From: Inquilinus sp. KBS0705
GTDB taxonomy: Bacteria > Bacteroidota > Bacteroidia > Sphingobacteriales > Sphingobacteriaceae
DNA: 64,000 bases
Reading direction: 5' to 3'
Assembly: GCA_005938025.2 (NCBI GenBank)
Contig: VCCI02000001.1
Coordinates: forward strand, 992,001-1,056,000
Position 1 is the first letter of the stretch. Each line of letters opens with the position of its first letter. Of the stretch, positions 35,280 through 44,548 are shown in pieces. Made by a program: the position numbers and the translations under genes. The notes under the pieces are model-generated. The model searched no databases. It saw only the letters and a list, made by a program, of their open reading frames with translations, and was not told the origin of the DNA.

Positions 35280-37226
35280 CTATTTAAAACTATACTTGGC
35301 CCCGGCCATAAAGTTTATGCCCATGGTATTGTAGCCCAACCAATCGATGTATTTGGCGTCGGTAAGGTTTTTTACATCGGCAAATAGGGTAAGCTGGCTA
35401 AGCGCTTTAAACTGTAAATGCACATCTACCAGGTTATAGTGTTTAAGTGTTACTATGGTTGCCGGGTAGGTAGCAAAATTTTGATCGGGGCGGTTACCGG
35501 TATATTTATAGTTTACACTTACTGCAAAACGGTTGCTAAACTGGTAGTTCACATCAGCACCAAAGGTAGTTTTGGGCCTGCGGTACAGGTTTTCGGTTTG
35601 TATACCATTCTCATCTGTTTGTTTGCCGGTTACATACGCAAACCATGCCGATGCGCTAAGGTTATTTGCCTGGTAAGTTAATTCACTTTCAAAACCCCTA
35701 TCTTTTTGAAAACGGCCATTTTGGTAATATGAGCTGTACGGCGGCACCGATTGGGAGAAAAAGTAGATCACATCTTTAGTATTGCGTTTGTAAAATACCG
35801 TGTTAAACGATAGGGCATTATCTATGATCTGCCAGTTAAAGCCTGCTTCGTATGATGTGGTGGTCTCCGGTTTTAAATTGGCGTTGCCATACTCGGATGT
35901 TAGCTGGTAAAGCGATGGGGCTTTAAATGCCGATGCAATGGTGCCAAACACTTTAAACTGCTTAGCCAGTATAACCGATGGGTTTATGGTATAGGTAAAA
36001 TTATCGCCGTAACGGCTGTGGTGGTTAAAACGGCCACCCAACTCCATATGGAATATATCGCTTTTAAAGAATAAAGAAGTATAGGCGCTGGCAATGCTAT
36101 TATGCGCGGTATCATCGCCAATGCGCGACGGGCCCGGATGGTACCCTGCCGACTCGTACAAACTGTATTGGCTGGTATTGCTGTTTTTAAACGATGCACC
36201 GCTGGTTATATCAAAATATTTGCCCAGGTTGTAGTTTAAAACTGCTTCGGCGTTGGTTATACGGCCAATGTTGTTGGTTACCTGGTGGGTCGAGTCGTTA
36301 TCGGGTATTTGGTTGTTAAACTTGTTCCATACGGTGTTTTGCGACAGATTAAAGTTTAAAGCGCCTTTAGGCAGTATTAACTTTGCGTTTAAGCCACCAT
36401 ACAAAAAGGTGTTTTTGTAATCGTTGTTAACATCGTTGGTATAAGCACCGTATGGCAGGCTGCCATAGTTGTAGCTGGTTTGTAAATTACCGCCAACGGT
36501 GAATTTATCGCTCAACTGCTGGTCTATATTAAAACTTAACGAACGTTGGTGAAAGCCGTTGCGCTTAAAATTGCTTGTGCCCAATGTATCGGTAGCTGCT
36601 GCAAACCCCCTTGAATCGGTATTAGACAGGTTTAGGGCGATGGCTGTTTTATTAATGCGGCCTGCCAACCCTGCCGATTCTTTAAAAGTGCTGTAACTGC
36701 CGCCCACAAATTGCGCGTAGCCGTTTAACCCCTGTTGTTTGGCGTGTTTGGTGATGATATTGATAACTCCTGCCACTGCATCCGAGCCATATAGGGTAGA
36801 TCCGCTGCCTTTTAGTATCTCTATGCGCTCTATTTGGTCTAAAGGGAATGCATTCAGGTCGTAACTGCCATCAATTGATGAGGCGTTGTTTACCGGGAAA
36901 CCATCAACCAAAATAAGCGTATTGCCGTTTGACGCACCACGCAGATATACCGATGTACTGATGCCCGGCGCATTGTTTACACCCGAAAATGTAATACCCG
37001 GTACGGTGTTTAATAATTGAGGTAAGGATTTGCCTTGCGAACGGTTGATCTGCTCGGCAGATATAACGGTTACCACGCGGCCAATATCCCTCAGTTTTTT
37101 GGGCGACCGTGTAGCGGTTATAACTACATCGTTAAGGGTGCGGGTACTATCCTGCGCTAAAGCGGTATTAACAGTTAAGGGGAGTAAAATGATGCCTGCG
37201 AGGGTTTTAAAGTAACTTTTTTTCAT
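35280..37226 (-). CDS. btuB: TonB-dependent cobalamin receptor BtuB
   Basis: 648 residues from the ATG at 37226 (MKKSYFKTLAGIILLPLTVN...LAQ signal); the longer ORF start reads through the leader and is rejected. Plug domain follows (LNDVVITATRSPKKLRDIGR, YLRGASNGNTLILVDGFPVN, RIEILKGSGSTLYGSDAVAGVINIITK), then a 22-strand barrel. The IDWLGYNTMG end and the short loops fit BtuB. Preceded by a cobalamin riboswitch, which makes B12 the likely ligand. Transcribed with the DUF6580 gene. Confidence 0.93.
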   Translation of the reverse strand: MKKSYFKTLAGIILLPLTVNTALAQDSTRTLNDVVITATRSPKKLRDIGRVVTVISAEQINRSQGKSLPQLLNTVPGITFSGVNNAPGISTSVYLRGASNGNTLILVDGFPVNNASSIDGSYDLNAFPLDQIERIEILKGSGSTLYGSDAVAGVINIITKHAKQQGLNGYAQFVGGSYSTFKESAGLAGRINKTAIALNLSNTDSRGFAAATDTLGTSNFKRNGFHQRSLSFNIDQQLSDKFTVGGNLQTSYNYGSLPYGAYTNDVNNDYKNTFLYGGLNAKLILPKGALNFNLSQNTVWNKFNNQIPDNDSTHQVTNNIGRITNAEAVLNYNLGKYFDITSGASFKNSNTSQYSLYESAGYHPGPSRIGDDTAHNSIASAYTSLFFKSDIFHMELGGRFNHHSRYGDNFTYTINPSVILAKQFKVFGTIASAFKAPSLYQLTSEYGNANLKPETTTSYEAGFNWQIIDNALSFNTVFYKRNTKDVIYFFSQSVPPYSSYYQNGRFQKDRGFESELTYQANNLSASAWFAYVTGKQTDENGIQTENLYRRPKTTFGADVNYQFSNRFAVSVNYKYTGNRPDQNFATYPATIVTLKHYNLVDVHLQFKALSQLTLFADVKNLTDAKYIDWLGYNTMGINFMAGAKYSFK

Positions 37227-37373
37227 GTTGTGATTTGGTATTCGTGTAAAAAATAATGCAAACAAAGCATCATAGCACACCATGGAAAATACCAAATGAA
37301 AAACGCAGCCACCTGTTAAGAAGAGCATTCCACATTCAAGCTTCAGTCCACGAAAGCTATGAATAATTATAAT

Positions 37374-37553
37374 GCTGAGGCAGGTATTCTGACTTGCTCC
37401 CCTTTGTCCGGCCTTCCCATCCGTTGTTAAACAGACAGTGACCTTTGTAGAATGGACTACGGTTAATAGAGCTTACAGCTGCGGGACAGTTACAGATTTA
37501 CACTGTATTCCCTTTTAATCCAGGCGCCGAAAAAACCGGTGCCGGGAACCTAA
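37374..37553 (-). promoter_or_regulatory. Cobalamin (B12) riboswitch upstream of btuB
   Basis: Read on the minus strand: GGTTCCCGGCACCGG..., AAAAGGGAATACAGTGTAAA TC, CTGTCCCGCAGCTGTAAGC, GGAAGGCCGGAC, then CAAGTCAGAATACCTGCCTC. The GGGAA...GTGAAAATC-type block, CCCGCAGCTGTAA and the GTCAGAATACCTGCC box are the conserved B12 box. It lies 148 bp before the btuB start, so B12 is expected to repress btuB-DUF6580. Confidence 0.95.
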
Positions 37554-37560
37554 AGCGCTG

Positions 37561-37591
37561 CAAACATACAACAAGTATTAATAAGCACAAA
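37561..37591 (-). promoter_or_regulatory. btuB promoter
   Basis: On the minus strand TTTG (37591-37588), 19 nt, TATGTTTG (37568-37561): exact Bacteroidota consensus. The start point would be about 37554, immediately at the riboswitch 5' end. Confidence 0.85.
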
Positions 37592-37614
37592 CAAACATTT
37601 GTATATTTAACTTA

Positions 37615-38871
37615 ATGAAACTGATAGTTAGCCTGGCCCTTTTATTTTTCGCGGATCGCGCTTTTGCCCAACAACCCGATACTCTGCTCCTAAAAAACAT
37701 GCTGCAGGCGCACCCCGAATTGTTTAGCGGCATACTTAACCATCCTACCCAAAACGAGGTGCAGATATTATATACGCAGATAGATCGCGACAAAAATAAC
37801 GTGCCGCATTTCCGGTCGTACAGTTACCGTTTAAACCCCAAACACTACTTTTACCCCGCCAGTACGGTAAAGCTGCCCACCGCTATTTTTGCTTTAGAGA
37901 AGTTGAATGAACTTAAATTAAAAGGTTTAAGTAAGGATGTTAATATGTTAACAGACAGTGCTTTTAACGGACAAACTAAAGTAACTACAGATACCTCTGC
38001 GGCCAATGGCTATCCATCAATAGCCAACTATATAAAGAAGATATTACTGGTAAGCGATAACGATGCTTACAACCGGCTGTACGAGTTTGTTGGTCGGCAA
38101 CAGATCAACCAAAAGCTTAAAAAGTATGGTTTGTACCATACCCGCATTATTGGCCGCCTGGCTATTGGCGATGGCGGCGAAGCAGCCGGGCATACCAACC
38201 CAATTGACTTTTATAAGGGCGATAAACTAATTTACCACCAACCCGCCTTATACGATGCGGCTACCTACCCTATGCAGTTAGATAATATGATACAGGGTAA
38301 AGCCTATTTGGATAAAGATGATAAGTTGGTAAACGCCCCCTTTGATTTTAGCGAGAAGAATGTTTATACCATTGCCGACCAGCAATTGGTTTTAAAACGG
38401 CTGCTTTTTCCGGAGGCCTACACTAAAGCACAACGTTTTAACCTTACAGCGGCCGATTATCGCTCTATATACCGTTATATAAGCATGTTCCCTACCGAGA
38501 GCAGCAAACCCACTTATAACCGCCCCGAATATTACCCGGCCTTTTGCAAATTCCTGTTTTACGGTGCCGATAGCACAGCGGCTATCAACCCGGATATCAG
38601 GATATTTAACAAACCCGGCGATTCGTATGGTTACGACATTGACAACGCCTACATCGTAGATTTTAAAAATAAGGTAGAGTTTATGGTAACAGCCGTTGTA
38701 CAATCAAACGAAGATGGTATTTACAACGATAACAAATACGAGTACGCCACCGTATGCCTTCCCTTTCTTAAAAACATTGGGCAGTTGCTTTACCAGTACG
38801 AATTAAGGCGCCCCAAAAAGCACCTGCCAGTTTTAACTAAATTTAAATTTAATTATTCTTCGCGAAAATAA
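37615..38871 (+). CDS. Serine hydrolase, class A beta-lactamase-like
   Basis: 418 residues, signal MKLIVSLALLFFADRAFAQQ. Beta-lactamase/penicillin-binding fold: S83-x-x-K86 (PASTVKLP), S147-D148-N149 (LLVSDNDAYN) and, where KTG is usual, K333-P334-G335 (FNKPGDSYGY). The SDN motif places it near class A, but it lacks an E166 omega-loop (RLAIGDGGEAAGHT is the equivalent area) and is longer than beta-lactamases (about 290). Activity against antibiotics is therefore doubtful; peptide or peptidoglycan hydrolysis is as likely. Divergent from the btuB leader. Confidence 0.82.
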   Translation: MKLIVSLALLFFADRAFAQQPDTLLLKNMLQAHPELFSGILNHPTQNEVQILYTQIDRDKNNVPHFRSYSYRLNPKHYFYPASTVKLPTAIFALEKLNELKLKGLSKDVNMLTDSAFNGQTKVTTDTSAANGYPSIANYIKKILLVSDNDAYNRLYEFVGRQQINQKLKKYGLYHTRIIGRLAIGDGGEAAGHTNPIDFYKGDKLIYHQPALYDAATYPMQLDNMIQGKAYLDKDDKLVNAPFDFSEKNVYTIADQQLVLKRLLFPEAYTKAQRFNLTAADYRSIYRYISMFPTESSKPTYNRPEYYPAFCKFLFYGADSTAAINPDIRIFNKPGDSYGYDIDNAYIVDFKNKVEFMVTAVVQSNEDGIYNDNKYEYATVCLPFLKNIGQLLYQYELRRPKKHLPVLTKFKFNYSSRK

Positions 38872-38927
38872 AATCCGTTAAAAGAAAACCCGCTGCTTGT
38901 TTAGCTGTTAAACTAAAAAACTATTTT

Positions 38928-39809
38928 ATGACAAGTTCAGCATTACAACATAGATGGAGGGGCACAGCCGACGAACAAGCGGTTATTAACCTATCGCAAG
39001 CGGAGCGTACGGTATCAATAGCAACAGGTATTAAACTGGCTTTATCGGGCTTCAAAGGCTTGTTTAAAAGCCCATTTACCAGCATTATTAAGCTAGGCGC
39101 GGGTGGATACCTGTTAAACCGGGGCATTACCGGCCACTGCGACCTTTACACACGCATGGGTCGCAACTCAACCGAGCCGGTTAATGTAAATATCCGCTCA
39201 TCCTTTGTTATAGATAAACCACGGTACGAGGTGTACGACTTTTGGCGCAGGCTGGATAACCTGCCCCTTTTTATGAAGCATTTAGAAAGCGTTGACGTGA
39301 TTGACGAAAAACGATCGCACTGGGTGTTAAAACTGCCCACCGGGGTAGCTAAAGTAAGTTGGGATGCAGAAATTGTAAAAGACGAACCGGGTTACCTCAT
39401 CGGCTGGAGTTCGCTGCCCGATTCGCTTATCGATAATGCCGGCAAGGTACGTTTCCAGGATAGCCCGGATGGTGAAGGTACCCTGGTGGATGTGGTTATC
39501 TCCTACCGCCCGCCTGCAGGTGGCGTTGGTGGTAGTATAGCCCATGTACTAAACCCTCTATTTAAAAATATGGTAGATAGCGATGTGCGTAACTTTAAAC
39601 AATACATGGACCTAAACGACGGCCAGGATGCCGGCGACGAAGAAGTAATTGTGATTGAAGAGGCCGTTATAACACCCGTTTACCCGGATGCAAACACTGA
39701 AGAAGGGCAACCCGAAAACAGCGGGCAGCCTGCCGGTGGAGACGACAGCCAGTCGCCCTACGCCACTGATCGCGGCCAGCAACCCGGCCCGGAAGGACGT
39801 ATAATTTAG
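38928..39809 (+). CDS. SRPBCC-domain protein with membrane-associated N-terminus
   Basis: 293 residues. N-terminal 70 residues (QAERTVSIATGIKLALSGFK, FTSIIKLGAGGYLLNRGITGHCDLY) resemble the short YgaP-like DUF2892 membrane region. The SRPBCC (START-like ligand-binding) domain runs roughly 80-225: SSFVIDKPRYEVYDFWRRLDNLPLFMKHLESVDVIDEKRSHW, then VSYRPPAGGVGGSIAHVLNP. The last 70 residues are acidic and low-complexity (DDGQDAGDEE, QPENSGQPAGGDDSQ). Ligand unknown; the family is often linked to stress adaptation. Confidence 0.82.
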   Translation: MTSSALQHRWRGTADEQAVINLSQAERTVSIATGIKLALSGFKGLFKSPFTSIIKLGAGGYLLNRGITGHCDLYTRMGRNSTEPVNVNIRSSFVIDKPRYEVYDFWRRLDNLPLFMKHLESVDVIDEKRSHWVLKLPTGVAKVSWDAEIVKDEPGYLIGWSSLPDSLIDNAGKVRFQDSPDGEGTLVDVVISYRPPAGGVGGSIAHVLNPLFKNMVDSDVRNFKQYMDLNDGQDAGDEEVIVIEEAVITPVYPDANTEEGQPENSGQPAGGDDSQSPYATDRGQQPGPEGRII

Positions 39810-39970
39810 CAAAAAGCAAAAACTTATGCTTTTTTATATCAAATAAAATGTTATATTAGTTAGGCGCACACCTGCAAAAAAATGAAAAAAATTGCGCTTA
39901 AGGGTGTAAAAAAGTGGAATGCTTTATAGCTACGTCAACAAAGGTTAAACACGTAAAGTAATATCAACAA

Positions 39971-40010
39971 AAAAGGCCTCCTGATCAAATCGGGAGGCCT
40001 TTTTTTATAA
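39971..40010 (-). terminator. bidirectional terminator downstream of rplT
   Basis: AGGCCTCC (39974-39981) pairs with GGAGGCCT (39993-40000), flanked by A-run and T7. On the minus strand it closes the thrS-infC-rpmI-rplT operon; on the plus strand it may stop the SRPBCC gene. Confidence 0.9.
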
Positions 40011-40020
40011 GCTGATATTC

Positions 40021-40365
40021 TTATTTCACAGCGTCAATGATGGCTTTAAAAGCATCAGGGTGGTTCATAGCCAGGTCAGCTAAAACCTTACGGTTCAAAC
40101 CGATCTCTTTAGCGGCTAATTTACCAATTAACTGAGAGTAAGAAATTCCATGCTGACGGGCACCTGCGTTGATACGTTGTATCCACAAAGCCCTGAATTC
40201 TCTTTTCTTGGTTTTACGGTCGCGGTAAGCATATTGCAAACCTTTTTCAACTGTATTTTTAGCAACGGTATACACCTTGCTGCGTGAACCCCAATAACCT
40301 TTGGCGAGGTCCATGATCCTTTTCCGGCGTCTTCTCGACGCGACTGCGTTAACTGAACGTGGCAT
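40021..40365 (-). CDS. rplT: 50S ribosomal protein L20
   Basis: 114 residues, complete. Binds 23S rRNA early in 50S assembly and in many bacteria represses its own operon. [32 protein letters not shown] is the typical basic N-terminus; [24 protein letters not shown] is the conserved core. It is the last gene of the order thrS-infC-rpmI-rplT, which is conserved across many phyla. Confidence 0.98.
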   Translation of the reverse strand: MPRSVNAVASRRRRKRIMDLAKGYWGSRSKVYTVAKNTVEKGLQYAYRDRKTKKREFRALWIQRINAGARQHGISYSQLIGKLAAKEIGLNRKVLADLAMNHPDAFKAIIDAVK

Positions 40366-40445
40366 TTTTTGTTGTTTTTGGTAGTGAGTGTTCCATTACG
40401 GAAGCTTTGTTACTCTAATACCTGGTTTAAAAATTAATTAATTAC

Positions 40446-40646
40446 TTACTTGCCTATACAAAGCATACGTTTAACATTACCCGAGTCAGCTTTTGAAACT
40501 AAGCTTGTGTGACTAAGGTTACGCTTACGTTTTGTTGACATCTTGGTTAAGATGTGGCTTTTGTATGCGTTTTTTCTGGCAATTTTACCGGTTCCAGTAA
40601 GCTTAAAACGCTTTTTAGCACTGGAATTGGTTTTCATTTTTGGCAT
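40446..40646 (-). CDS. rpmI: 50S ribosomal protein L35
   Basis: 66 residues, complete. [42 protein letters not shown] is the standard L35 pattern. The 80-bp gap to rplT and the 87-bp gap to infC hold no recognisable promoter. Confidence 0.98.
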   Translation of the reverse strand: MPKMKTNSSAKKRFKLTGTGKIARKNAYKSHILTKMSTKRKRNLSHTSLVSKADSGNVKRMLCIGK

Positions 40647-40733
40647 AACTATATTTATTTGTTTTAGATGTTTACGTTATCTCAACGTTTTATTTTCATC
40701 TGTACACCTGCATTGCTGCATTAGCACAATTAA

Positions 40734-41300
40734 TTATTTTTTTAGTGCTTTTGGGGCAACGGTTAAAAACATACGTTTACCTTCCAGCTTTGGCAATTGC
40801 TCTACTTTACCAACATCTTCAAGTGCTTGTGCAAAGCGCAGCAGCAGTATTTCGCCCTGTTCTTTGTATACAATTGCACGGCCTTTAAAGTGTACGTAGG
40901 CCCTCACCTTCTCGCCCGACTCTAAAAACTTGGTAGCATGCTTTAATTTAAAGTCAAAGTCATGGTCGTCAGTATTAGGCCCAAAACGAATCTCTTTAAT
41001 TACAGTTTGTTTGGCATTGCTTTTTATTTCCTTTAGCTTTTTCTTTTGCTCGTAAATAAACTTGTTATAGTCAGTTACCTTACAAACCGGTGGGTTAGCA
41101 TTCGGAGATATCTCAACCAGGTCAAGATCTTGTTCCTGAGCTATAGCCAAAGCATCTCTTAACGAGAAAACTCCCTGCTCAACATTATCACCTACAAGGC
41201 GCACTTCTTGTGCCCTGATGAACTGGTTGATGTTATGTTCGGCCTCTTTTTTCTTAAAGGGAAGCCTTGGTCCTCTGTTGAATGGTTTGTTTAAAGCCAA
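40734..41300 (-). CDS. infC: Translation initiation factor IF-3
   Basis: 188 residues. Binds the 30S subunit and checks the start codon. N-domain with the linker [62 protein letters not shown] and C-domain [38 protein letters not shown], all intact. No ATG is available: the frame starts at TTG (41300-41298), one base after the thrS stop, giving [12 protein letters not shown]-3 rejects non-AUG starts, so a rare start codon on infC is a recognised autoregulatory device (AUU in E. coli). Confidence 0.96.
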   Translation of the reverse strand: MALNKPFNRGPRLPFKKKEAEHNINQFIRAQEVRLVGDNVEQGVFSLRDALAIAQEQDLDLVEISPNANPPVCKVTDYNKFIYEQKKKLKEIKSNAKQTVIKEIRFGPNTDDHDFDFKLKHATKFLESGEKVRAYVHFKGRAIVYKEQGEILLLRFAQALEDVGKVEQLPKLEGKRMFLTVAPKALKK

Positions 41301-41301
41301 G

Positions 41302-43227
41302 TTATACTGTTATTTCTTTAATTATTTGTTGTTTAAAATCTTCAATGCTCATACTTCCCAAATCGCCCTGGCCATGTTTACGAACAGAAACCATCCCTTC
41401 GGCGGCCTCTTTTTCACCCACAATCAGCATATAAGGGATCTTTTTAACTTCAGCATCGCGTATTTTACGCCCAATCTTTTCATCCCTGAAGTCAATCAGC
41501 CCGCAAATATCGGAATCTTTTAACTCATCTGAAAGTTTTTTTGCATAATCTTCATACTTTTCCGATATGGGTAGTATTATAAATTGCTCAGGAGATAGCC
41601 AAAGCGGGAAATTCCCTGCACAATGCTCTATTAATACAGCTACAAAGCGCTCTAACGACCCAAATGGCGCACGGTGTATCATTACAGGGCGATGCTTTAA
41701 ATTATCGCTGCCGGTATACTCCAATTCGAAGCGTTCTGGTAGGTTATAATCTACCTGTATGGTGCCTAATTGCCATTTTCGGCCTAAGGCGTCTTTAACC
41801 ATAAAATCAAGCTTAGGCCCGTAGAAGGCCGCTTCGCCATATTCTACTACTGTACGCAGGCCTTTTTCTTCGGCCGCCTCAATAATGGCCGATTCGGCTA
41901 ATGCCCAATTTTCGTCAGTACCTATATACTTGGTTTTGTTGTTAGGGTCGCGTAACGAAACTTGCGCGGTATAATCTTCAAAGCCTAAAGCGCCAAATAC
42001 ATATAATACCAGGTCAATAACCTTCTTAAACTCATCCTTCACCTGGTCGGGGCGGCAAAATAAGTGGGCATCATCCTGTGTAAAGCCACGTACACGAGTC
42101 AAACCGTGCAGCTCGCCACTTTGCTCGTAACGGTAAACAGTGCCAAATTCAGCTAAACGGACGGGCAGATCCTTGTACGAACGTGGTTTAGTTTTGTATA
42201 TCTCGCAGTGGTGCGGGCAGTTCATTGGTTTTAGAAAGAACTCTTCTCCTTCTTGCGGTGTCTTTATAGGCTGAAACGAATCCGCACCATATTTTTCGTA
42301 GTGACCGGATGTTACATATAGGTTTTTATGACCAATGTGTGGTGTTATCACCTGCTCATAACCCGATTTTACCTGGGCTTTTTGTAAAAAGTTGGTTAGG
42401 CGTTCGCGCAGCGCGGTGCCTTTTGGTAACCATAATGGTAAACCCATACCCACTTTTTCAGAGAAGGCAAAAAGCTCCAGCTCTTTACCTAATTTACGGT
42501 GATCGCGTTTTTTTGCTTCCTCTATTAGGTGCAGGTAATCTGTCAACTCGCTTGCCTTAGGGAAAGTAACCCCGTAGATGCGTGTAAGCTGCTTACGGCT
42601 CTCGTCTCCGCGCCAGTAGGCACCAGCAACGCTCATTAACTTAACGGCCTTTATAAAGCCTGTATTGGGTATGTGCGGGCCGCGGCATAAGTCGGTAAAG
42701 TTGCCTTGTGTGTAAAAAGTAATGGCACCATCAGGCAGGTCTTTTATCAGATCCAGTTTGTATTCGTCGCCTTTTTCGGTAAAATATTCAATTGCATCGG
42801 CTTTGCTAACCGGTTTGCGTATGTATTCGCTTTTGGTTTTAGCCAGTTCGATCACCTTGTCTTCGATCTTTTTGAAATCGTCCGACGAGAAATCGCGGTC
42901 GCCAAAGTCAACATCGTAATAAAAGCCGGTTTCGATAGCCGGACCTATACCAAATTTGGTACCAGGATATAAAGCCTCTAAAGCCTCGGCCAATAAGTGG
43001 GCTGATGAGTGCCAATACGTCGATTTACCCTTTGCATCGTTCCAGGTTAATAATTTAACCGAAGAATCTTCTTCAATAGGCCTTGCGGCATCCCAAACCT
43101 CGCCGTTTACTTCGGCCGCTAATACGTTACGTGCTAAACCTTCGGAGATAGACATAGCTATCTGCATGGAAGTGATCCCTTTGTCGTACTGACGAACGGA
43201 ACCATCAGGAAGTGTAATACTAATCAT
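41302..43227 (-). CDS. thrS: Threonyl-tRNA synthetase
   Basis: 641 residues, complete. Order: TGS domain ([20 protein letters not shown]), editing domain ([11 protein letters not shown]; second zinc-site-like [12 protein letters not shown]), catalytic class II core with the motif 2 region [34 protein letters not shown], and an anticodon-binding domain at the end. C in MNCPHH and H/H elsewhere form the zinc site. First gene of the conserved thrS-infC-rpmI-rplT operon. Confidence 0.97.
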   Translation of the reverse strand: MISITLPDGSVRQYDKGITSMQIAMSISEGLARNVLAAEVNGEVWDAARPIEEDSSVKLLTWNDAKGKSTYWHSSAHLLAEALEALYPGTKFGIGPAIETGFYYDVDFGDRDFSSDDFKKIEDKVIELAKTKSEYIRKPVSKADAIEYFTEKGDEYKLDLIKDLPDGAITFYTQGNFTDLCRGPHIPNTGFIKAVKLMSVAGAYWRGDESRKQLTRIYGVTFPKASELTDYLHLIEEAKKRDHRKLGKELELFAFSEKVGMGLPLWLPKGTALRERLTNFLQKAQVKSGYEQVITPHIGHKNLYVTSGHYEKYGADSFQPIKTPQEGEEFFLKPMNCPHHCEIYKTKPRSYKDLPVRLAEFGTVYRYEQSGELHGLTRVRGFTQDDAHLFCRPDQVKDEFKKVIDLVLYVFGALGFEDYTAQVSLRDPNNKTKYIGTDENWALAESAIIEAAEEKGLRTVVEYGEAAFYGPKLDFMVKDALGRKWQLGTIQVDYNLPERFELEYTGSDNLKHRPVMIHRAPFGSLERFVAVLIEHCAGNFPLWLSPEQFIILPISEKYEDYAKKLSDELKDSDICGLIDFRDEKIGRKIRDAEVKKIPYMLIVGEKEAAEGMVSVRKHGQGDLGSMSIEDFKQQIIKEITV

Positions 43228-43272
43228 CTACAACTATGATTTAAATTTTTATAAAAATGTATGATTTATAAC

Positions 43273-43334
43273 GATCACATACTAACGTGATCTATACTTA
43301 ACGCAAAAATAGGATTTTATGTAACAGACGGAAA
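43273..43334 (-). promoter_or_regulatory. thrS promoter and leader hairpin
   Basis: On the minus strand a perfect -7 box TATTTTTG (43311-43304) is preceded at 19-nt spacing by TTTC (43334-43331), one base off TTTG. In the 5' UTR, GATCAC (43292-43287) pairs with GTGATC (43278-43273), a 6-bp stem with an 8-nt loop, possibly a site for translational autocontrol. No Thr-codon-rich leader ORF is present. Confidence 0.55.
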
Positions 43335-43427
43335 CATATGGCTGTAAAAAATGATATATATGCGTCATAACAGATATATTAAACTTATTAAGAATTATTA
43401 TCTACCGGCAATACTTAAGGATAGCCA

Positions 43428-44531
43428 CTACCAGCTAAATGTTTGCTTAATGTAGGCTATCAAGTTATTAGCCATTGCTTTTTGCTCTTTTTCACTCGGG
43501 TGGCCGGGAGTATTTTTGAAAGGGAAAAAGTGTGTGTAGATAGCTTTATCATTTAACCCAGCTACTGCTTTTTGTACATATCCAGGCCATGGCGAGCCTA
43601 CTTTTGTAGCATCCATACTGCCCAGAGCACATATGATTTTCGCCTTTGGATATTTGCTACGGATGCTGGATATAAAAGCTTTATAGCTATTTACAATAAA
43701 CTCGTCTGTTGGTGGTGTTGAGCCAAAATGCGCCTTAAACTGCTCCTGGTCGGGTGCTTTAACCAACCACGAGTCGTTTTGAAATAAATTTATAACCACT
43801 ACTTCGGGAGTAAATTTGGTAAAGTCCCATTTGGCGTCCCCACGTGCATATACTTTGTCGTAAATATCAGGCATAACATAGTTGAACCAACTAAGCATAA
43901 CACCAATGCCACTTTTAGCTATAACGTTATAATCTGCATTAAAATAACGGGCGGTAATATTTGCATAGCTTTTATAACCGTTTTCATATTCATAGGTACC
44001 CCTATCCTGGCCTGTTGTGTCTTCAATTGCGTACCCACAGGTAATGGAATCGCCAAAATATTCTATTGTATGCGCATAGTTAGGCGGTGACAATAGCTTA
44101 CCACCTTTGTTAAGTGAAAGCCCATAAAACCATAAAATACCCATGTCGTACTCTGTACGTTTAAATATTTCAAGTTTATGAACGCCTGATGGTAAGTCCG
44201 CAACCAAAGTATATTCTTGTTTATCAGTACCGGGTTGTAGCGTTGTAACCACTTTATCATCAACTACAATTGTTAAAAAATCTTTCCCGTTTTTGTCCTG
44301 CAAAACAGCTTTTGCACCCGTTCCGTTAAAGTTTATGACAATTGATGATGCAGTCCATGTTAATTCGGCTGCATCTTTCCTGATGCCGATGCGCCCCATG
44401 TAATGGATATGCGGATCGTTAAAAAGGATGTCGGGATTAACTTTGGTAGCTGCATTTACAGCTGATTTTGAACAGCCGGAAATTGCAACAATTAAACTTA
44501 CTGATAAAAATGCTAAACGTAATTTGCCCAT
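43428..44531 (-). CDS. Lipoprotein CE2-type esterase (SGNH/GDSL hydrolase)
   Basis: 367 residues. Lipoprotein signal MGKLRLAFLSVSLIVAISGC (C20). Two domains as in carbohydrate esterase family 2: a jelly-roll N-domain (HYMGRIGIRKDAAELTWTAS SIVINFNG) and an SGNH hydrolase domain with S162 in YFGDSITCGYAIED, the Gly/Asn loop INLFQNDSW and the catalytic His in NTPGHPSEKEQKAMA. CE2 enzymes remove acetyl groups from plant polysaccharides or their oligosaccharides; envelope-anchored here. No polysaccharide-utilisation locus adjoins. Confidence 0.88.
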   Translation of the reverse strand: MGKLRLAFLSVSLIVAISGCSKSAVNAATKVNPDILFNDPHIHYMGRIGIRKDAAELTWTASSIVINFNGTGAKAVLQDKNGKDFLTIVVDDKVVTTLQPGTDKQEYTLVADLPSGVHKLEIFKRTEYDMGILWFYGLSLNKGGKLLSPPNYAHTIEYFGDSITCGYAIEDTTGQDRGTYEYENGYKSYANITARYFNADYNVIAKSGIGVMLSWFNYVMPDIYDKVYARGDAKWDFTKFTPEVVVINLFQNDSWLVKAPDQEQFKAHFGSTPPTDEFIVNSYKAFISSIRSKYPKAKIICALGSMDATKVGSPWPGYVQKAVAGLNDKAIYTHFFPFKNTPGHPSEKEQKAMANNLIAYIKQTFSW

Positions 44532-44548
44532 AATAACTTCTAATAATT

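Noticed and set aside
37227-37328. Longer N-terminus for BtuB
   Set aside because: It would place coding sequence between riboswitch and signal peptide; the ATG at 37226 begins a standard signal peptide.
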